Positions 59,963-64,000 of a stretch of 64,000 nt of DNA are shown here, one piece after another (within the stretch, counting starts at the first letter, position 1; each line of letters begins with the position of its first letter). Under the pieces are notes generated by a model, which did not search any database, was not told the DNA's origin, and saw only the letters and a list, made by a program, of their open reading frames with translations. The translations under genes were made by a program, and so were the position numbers. The stretch covers positions 1 through 64,000 of the forward strand of contig NZ_JBHKFI010000001.1 in NCBI RefSeq assembly GCF_042263505.1, read 5' to 3'. Origin of the DNA: Bacillus_BE sp042263505 (GTDB lineage Bacteria; Bacillota; Bacilli; Bacillales; Cytobacillaceae).

Positions 59963-60150
59963 TTTAATTGGTATTTGGCTGAATATTGGTAGTGAATGAA
60001 GACAAAAATGGGAAGGACCCTTTGACAAAGTTGTTTAAAAGAGAAATGCTCAATAAAAAGGAGTTACTAATATTCATATTTGGAATAATATTATAAACTT
60101 TTCCTTGAGATAATCGTTTTGATAATGAAGAAATATTCAATCTAATTTAT

Positions 60151-60303
60151 ATGAAGGTTAATTTAAGGAGCATCTATATAGAGCAAGAATACATTTGTAT
60201 AATCAGTGCCGTTGTAACTGGTACAGCTAGGGAGTCCAAACGGTTTCAAAAACCTGATGTCGTTTCAGCTTCTGTTCTTGGGGCAATCATTGAAAAAAAG
60301 TAG
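60151..60303 (+). pseudogene. Possible gene remnant, 50-codon frame
   Basis: The frame from ATG 60151 encodes 50 aa with a protein-like C-terminal half (IEQEYICIISAVVTGTARES, then KPDVVSASVLGAIIEK). It has no ribosome binding site at the ATG; TTAAGGAG stands instead before an ATA codon at 60178. It may be the tail of a decayed gene. The rest of 59963-60461 shows only a short hairpin CACTATC/GGATAGTG at 60317-60340. Confidence 0.35.
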
Positions 60304-60461
60304 TTTGGTACGGGGCACTATCTATATATAGGGATAGTGTCTGTTCCATTCGATATAGTTGTTCTAAATATCATAATTTTAACTACACTAATAATAGGTT
60401 GTACGAATACTTGTTTTTCAAATATGCAAGGAAGCTATAATGGCAACGAGGGGGGAATGAA

Positions 60462-61742
60462 GTGGCGCGGAAAATCGGTTTTTATGCAATTCTTGCCTAT
60501 CTTATCTATGGGCTTTTTATTTATTGGTATTTATTTTATTTTGCTGATACGAGCATGCCATTTGAATTTGAAGGAACGAAAGCGGATCCTGCAACTTTTT
60601 TAAATGGAAGAGAATTGATGCTGAGTGAGGAATATTCTAAAATTCGAGATTTCTTATTTTTCTTATCGACTCCATTTGAATGGCTCCTCTATCTATTTAT
60701 TTTAATTACTGGAATATCGAAAGCTTTCAAGCACTGGGCTGAGCATTCATCAAAATATAAGTTTGTGCAGGTTGGTATTTATGTGATCTGGCTCTCATTT
60801 TTTGCTTACGTGGTTACTTTTCCGTTAAGCTATTTGAGTTATTCTTTATCAAAAAGTTATCATATTTCCACGCAATCATTTCCTTCATGGATGAAGGATG
60901 AGTTGATTGATTTTTGGCTAAATTTTGGAATGATGTTTGTGATCGTCCTGGTTCTTTATGGGCTTATTAAAAAGAGCAAAAAGCGTTGGTGGTTATATGC
61001 TTGGCTTCTATCTATTCCATTTACCTTGTTTACGATGTTCATCCAACCAGTGGTGATTGATCCACTTTATAATGATTTTTATCCATTAAAAAATAAAGAA
61101 TTAGAAGCGAAAATTCTGGATATGGCAAACAAGGCACATATTCCGGCGGATCATGTCTTTGAAGTGGACATGTCGGAAAAGACGAATTCTTTAAATGCTT
61201 ATGTGACGGGGATTGGTTCCAATTCACGGATTGTTTTATGGGACACCACTCTTAATCGTTTAAATGAGGACCAAATATTATTTATCATGGCACATGAAAT
61301 GGGCCATTATGTTGAAAAACATTTGTATTTTGGAATTGCCGGATATCTATTGTTATCACTAGTCGGGTTGTATCTCATTTATCGATTGATGAATTTTCTC
61401 GTAGCACGTTATGGGAGAGTGTTTAAAGTCCTAACTGTCGGTGATATTCGTTCCTTCCCGTTATTCTTATTGTTGTTATCTATGCTTATGTTTGCCTCTA
61501 GTCCTTTATCGAATCTTGTGGCTCGATATGAAGAAATGAGGGCTGACCGTTATGCCATTCACATGACCGATAATCCAGAAGAAGCGATATCCGCTTTTCA
61601 AGAACTGACAAGAGCAGGACTAAGTCAAGTAAATCCCCCATTGCTGGTAAAAATATTCCGTTATACTCATCCAACCATGCTCGAACGGATTGTGATGTTA
61701 GAGGATTATGAATTGGAAAAACGAAAGCAAGAGGGAAAGTGA
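60462..61742 (+). CDS. yhfN: M48-family zinc metalloprotease YhfN (Ste24-like)
   Basis: A 426-aa membrane protease. About seven helices, with the zinc motif HEMGH in IMAHEMGHYVEKH and the third ligand in EEMRADRYAIHM. This is the Ste24/CAAX-protease 1 layout. GTG 60462 follows GAGGGGGGAATG. Likely membrane protein quality control. Confidence 0.9.
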   Translation: MARKIGFYAILAYLIYGLFIYWYLFYFADTSMPFEFEGTKADPATFLNGRELMLSEEYSKIRDFLFFLSTPFEWLLYLFILITGISKAFKHWAEHSSKYKFVQVGIYVIWLSFFAYVVTFPLSYLSYSLSKSYHISTQSFPSWMKDELIDFWLNFGMMFVIVLVLYGLIKKSKKRWWLYAWLLSIPFTLFTMFIQPVVIDPLYNDFYPLKNKELEAKILDMANKAHIPADHVFEVDMSEKTNSLNAYVTGIGSNSRIVLWDTTLNRLNEDQILFIMAHEMGHYVEKHLYFGIAGYLLLSLVGLYLIYRLMNFLVARYGRVFKVLTVGDIRSFPLFLLLLSMLMFASSPLSNLVARYEEMRADRYAIHMTDNPEEAISAFQELTRAGLSQVNPPLLVKIFRYTHPTMLERIVMLEDYELEKRKQEGK

Positions 61743-61926
61743 GCTTTGAAAACGCCATTTTTGCTGATCTTACACTGTGAGGATTTTGTTTCGTATATGA
61801 TTATTTTGGAAATTCTCAAGGCTGTCTGAATGGGTCAATGATTCGGACTCACAAACCGGGGATCTATAAATCAGTCCAAAAGTTTCTAACAAATAGCAAA
61901 GGTAACGAAAAGATCCTTGTAAAATC

Positions 61927-61957
61927 GAAAAAGCCTTCCAATTGGAGGGCTTTTTCA
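61927..61957. terminator. Bidirectional terminator
   Basis: GAAAAAGCCTTCC pairs with GGAGGGCTTTTTC around AATT. It lies about 185 bases after yhfN; that stretch shows no gene. Confidence 0.85.
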
Positions 61958-62063
61958 ATTGATTAAAATCTGTTCAGTTAATTGTCTTTAGAAAAATCAT
62001 TCGCTTTTTTATTTAAACCTTTTGGTTCAAAGCTATTTTTCAGTCTCTCTAATCTCCAGCTCT

Positions 62064-62300
62064 CTATGTTCCAAATCGTTTAGTCAATTCCTTATATTCT
62101 TTAGAGAGTTTAAGAAAGTCAATTTTGTTCTTTTCATCAAGCGCTTTGTCAATTTTTTTTAGAAGTTTTTCCTTTTCCGAATGAAGCCGAATTTCGAATA
62201 ACAGCATTTCAATGTATAAATCCATCATATAGGATTCTTTATTTTTCTGTTTTTTCATCGTAGAAGATTTCATTAGTTCAGAATATGATTTCTCCTTCAT
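62064..62300 (-). CDS. IDEAL-domain protein, 78 aa
   Basis: ATG 62300 follows GAGGTGAA. The C-terminal half (LLKKIDKALDEKNKIDFLKL) is the IDEAL motif of Bacillus proteins such as YozD, YpiB and a domain in ComK-related neighbours. It is preceded by a helix YIEMLLFEIRLHSEKEK. The role is probably protein-protein adaptor; it is divergent from comK. Confidence 0.78.
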   Translation of the reverse strand: MKEKSYSELMKSSTMKKQKNKESYMMDLYIEMLLFEIRLHSEKEKLLKKIDKALDEKNKIDFLKLSKEYKELTKRFGT

Positions 62301-62374
62301 GAAATTCACCTCAGTGCTTTTTAATATTATATGGAGAAATTCTGAATTTTCAACTATTTTTTTAAAATTTTCTC

Positions 62375-62456
62375 AAAAATGTTTTTTAACAAAATTTGTG
62401 AATTAAATTTGAAATTTTAAAATTTTTGCTGTTTTATGGAAAATAAATGTTAAAAT
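62375..62456 (+). promoter_or_regulatory. ComK K-boxes and promoter of comK
   Basis: K-box 1 AAAAATGTTTTTT (62375-62387) is a perfect AAAA-N5-TTTT. K-box 2 AATTTGAAATTTT (62406-62418) has two mismatches. They are 18 bases apart, one of the spacings (8, 18, 31) known for ComK dimers. A weak promoter TTGCTG (62426) with TAAAAT (62451), 19 bases apart, follows. This is the layout for ComK autoactivation. Confidence 0.65.
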
Positions 62457-62485
62457 AAGGTAAAAACAAATTTGAGGTGAAGAAA

Positions 62486-63019
62486 ATGAATGATGAAAAG
62501 AATCAAATATTGGGGGATTATGAAATTAATCCGTCCACTATGGCAATTTTTCCTTATAATTACGGCAGCAAGTTATATTCAAAGATTTATGAATTGGAAC
62601 AGGAATTCCTATCTCCCTTTAAGCCTTTGGATAACGTTAAAAAAGGCTGCCGTTTCTTCGGCGTTAGTTATGAAGGCAGAAAAGAAGGAACTAAGGAGCT
62701 TCTAGGCTTATCACATAAACTTCCCATTGCAGTTGAACCGACTAACTCGATTTACTTTTTCCCAACAAGTTCACCTAATAAACCCCACTGCATTTGGCTT
62801 GCCCATGAACATATTATGAGTGTACAACGGGTGGACCGCAATCATTCCATGATTATCTTTCGAAATAAAAAAGCTTTAACAATTCCAGTTTCGGTTAGTT
62901 CCTTAAACAATCAGCTTTATCGAACATCGATGCTAAGGACGAAATTGGCTCAAAGAATTGCAGAAACAGAAAGAAAAGCATTCTATATGCTGAATAAACC
63001 CACTTATATGAAAGAGTAG
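62486..63019 (+). CDS. comK: Competence transcription factor ComK
   Basis: A 177-aa DNA-binding activator of late competence genes. YEINPSTMAIFPYNYGSKLYSKIYE and FFGVSYEGRKEGTKELLG, IYFFPTSSPNKPHCIWLAHEHI are typical ComK. ATG 62486 follows GAGGTGA. In B. subtilis the protein is destroyed by MecA-ClpCP and activates itself; K-boxes upstream support that here. Confidence 0.94.
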   Translation: MNDEKNQILGDYEINPSTMAIFPYNYGSKLYSKIYELEQEFLSPFKPLDNVKKGCRFFGVSYEGRKEGTKELLGLSHKLPIAVEPTNSIYFFPTSSPNKPHCIWLAHEHIMSVQRVDRNHSMIIFRNKKALTIPVSVSSLNNQLYRTSMLRTKLAQRIAETERKAFYMLNKPTYMKE

Positions 63020-63083
63020 TAGAAGAATAGCGGTAACTCTTATATTTTCGCTTTTGATCAATGATTGGAATAATGAAGCTTAG

Positions 63084-63434
63084 CTATTTAGAGAAGTATT
63101 GCTCCATTAATTCTTGAACCTTATTACGTATTCTTGGATTGAAATAATTATGATGCTCCTCATACCCTTTGTATAAAAACGAGAACATTGTAAAGGCTTC
63201 ATCGTGATTGATTTGATGGACTTCTAGTTTGTTTTTGTTCATATATTGTTTAACTTTTCTTAGTTCCGCTTGAATTTCCCTCATCTTTCGTTCAATTAAA
63301 TCAAGATAGGGCTGTTTTAATTTAAATGGACTATTGTTAATGATGTGAAGATCGCGAGTGAGGACCTTCAGCAGCATAGGTAAGTAAATCGCTTGCTCCA
63401 TCATATTTCTGTCATCATCAGGTATTCTCGTCAT
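63084..63434 (-). CDS. Small helical protein with LexA-type box (YhjD-like position)
   Basis: A 116-aa soluble helical protein starting MTRIPDDDRNMMEQAIYLPM. ATG 63434 follows AAAGGAG. It may correspond to B. subtilis yhjD by place and size, but I cannot confirm it. A promoter and an SOS box precede it, so DNA-damage induction is likely. Confidence 0.75.
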   Translation of the reverse strand: MTRIPDDDRNMMEQAIYLPMLLKVLTRDLHIINNSPFKLKQPYLDLIERKMREIQAELRKVKQYMNKNKLEVHQINHDEAFTMFSFLYKGYEEHHNYFNPRIRNKVQELMEQYFSK

Positions 63435-63463
63435 TTTTATTGCTCCTTTAGTAAAAAAAATAG

Positions 63464-63510
63464 GAACATTTGTTCGTATGTATCATACGAAAAATTCTCA
63501 ATGAATGCAA
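63464..63510 (-). promoter_or_regulatory. Promoter with LexA box and a 19-bp palindrome
   Basis: Minus strand TTGCAT (63510-63505), a 17-base spacer, TATGAT (63487-63482). GAAC-ATTT-GTTC (63464-63475) lies just after the predicted start and fits the LexA consensus except for one flanking preference. The -10 lies inside TTCGTATG-TAT-CATACGAA (63473-63491), an 8-3-8 palindrome that may be a second operator. Confidence 0.65.
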
Positions 63511-63596
63511 TCCTTATGTACATATTTTTTCCCACTTCATCATTTTCATAGATAAAAAGGAACAAGCAAATAAAGAGAAGAATAAGTAGTTAATGT

Positions 63597-63627
63597 GAGG
63601 TTGGAATGAATTTCCGCCTCTTTTTTA
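63597..63627 (+). terminator. Terminator before the LytR-like gene
   Basis: GAGG..GGAA pairs with TTCC..CCTC around TGAA, followed by six T. No plus-strand gene lies just before it, so it may end comK read-through or a small RNA. The rest of 63511-63795 shows no gene. Confidence 0.55.
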
Positions 63628-63795
63628 TGAAAATAAAATCTCGTCCATCTTGATAATAGAAATGTCGATTCTTTTCTGATAATCTTAATTTGAATGTAAA
63701 ATATAATAAATAACGAAACTTTCTTGCTGAAAATAAAGTCATATCATGTAGAATTATGTTTATATTACTTTTTCAAGATGGAAGGAAAATGAAGT

Positions 63796-64000
63796 ATGGG
63801 ACGACAACAGTATCAAAAGCAAAAAAGGAAAAAGAAAAAAAAGAGATGGAAAACGGTCATTCTCGTTTTAATTCTCATTATTGCAGGCACGCTTGGTTAT
63901 GCGTTTTACCAATATAGACAAGGGGTATTGCAATCAGAGAAAAAGGCAAATGTTAATAAAGAGGAATATAGCTTTAACGAAGCAAAGGATCAATATGGCG
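63796..64000 (+). CDS. LytR/CpsA/Psr-like membrane protein, 5' part (partial)
   Basis: ATG 63796 follows GGAAGGAAAATG. The first 68 residues have a very basic start (QKQKRKKKKKRWK), one membrane helix (TVILVLILIIAGTLGYAF) and a charged outside stretch. This fits the N-terminus of LCP-type wall polymer ligases, but the catalytic domain lies beyond the window, so the family call is tentative. Confidence 0.5.
   Translation, partial: MGRQQYQKQKRKKKKKRWKTVILVLILIIAGTLGYAFYQYRQGVLQSEKKANVNKEEYSFNEAKDQYG

Noticed and set aside
60337..60603. 88-codon frame overlapping the start of yhfN
   Set aside because: No ribosome binding site, and most of it lies out of frame within yhfN.

Overview
The window is a chromosomal segment of a low-GC, endospore-forming member of the Bacillaceae. 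The evidence is the AT-rich Bacillus-type sequence, the strong AGGAGG-like ribosome binding sites, the sporulation genes (an alpha/beta-type SASP, YunB, YhaL, a YjcZ-type peptide, four YheC/YheD coat-associated ATP-grasp proteins), ComK, and a gene order largely colinear with the B. subtilis 168 region from yhdP to comK. Gene names taken from that colinearity are from memory of the B. subtilis map, supported here by motifs and lengths.

Layout. 1-2303: the 3' end of an rRNA operon (23S tail, 5S) and 16 tRNA genes, with two broken tRNA 5' halves and a GTCCT-hairpin spacer. 2366-5287: a 45-aa zinc-finger microprotein, a CheY-like regulator coupled to a CheX-like protein, and a zinc CDF exporter with a CzrA-like operator. 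5306-5634: first copy of a 327-bp structured repeat. 5683-11691: a secreted protein, two CNNM/CorC paralogues (yhdP/yhdT-like) around a MerR regulator, a GNAT enzyme and a second CDF exporter. 11877-14635: a Fur-box-preceded feoA-feoB operon with a FeoB-associated microprotein. 14753-17732: SASP, a small zinc ribbon protein, msmX and a PucR-type regulator. 17878-23591: four tandem YheC/YheD ATP-grasp genes and divergent yheA. 23815-28100: an HAD protein lacking its nucleophile, yunB, hemZ and yhaR. 28430-41383: yhzC, the yhaQP ABC exporter, yhaONM nucleases, yhaL, prsA, small membrane proteins, yhaI/hpr, and repeat copies 2 and 3. 41417-48535: trpP with a TRAP site, serC, hit, a 128-bp periodic region, ecsABC and yhaA. 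48677-58013: yhfA, hemEHY, yhfH, yhfI, lplJ, and lcfB with a FadR operator. 58172-64000: an XRE-cupin regulator divergent from azlCD, a gene remnant, yhfN, an IDEAL protein, comK with K-boxes, a small gene with a LexA-type box, and the start of a LytR-like gene.

Functional threads. Metal homeostasis recurs (CDF x2, CNNM x2, Feo, heme). The heme genes hemE-hemH-hemY encode the coproporphyrin-dependent route. Several operators can be read directly: CzrA-type, Fur, TRAP, FadR, LexA and ComK. The least explained signals are the 327-bp repeat and its mini-hairpin relatives, the tRNA half-gene duplications, a tRNA-like cloverleaf upstream of the SASP gene, a two-hairpin leader shared by the two CNNM genes, and the 128-bp periodic region before ecsA. 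No CRISPR array, transposase, integrase or prophage gene is visible.
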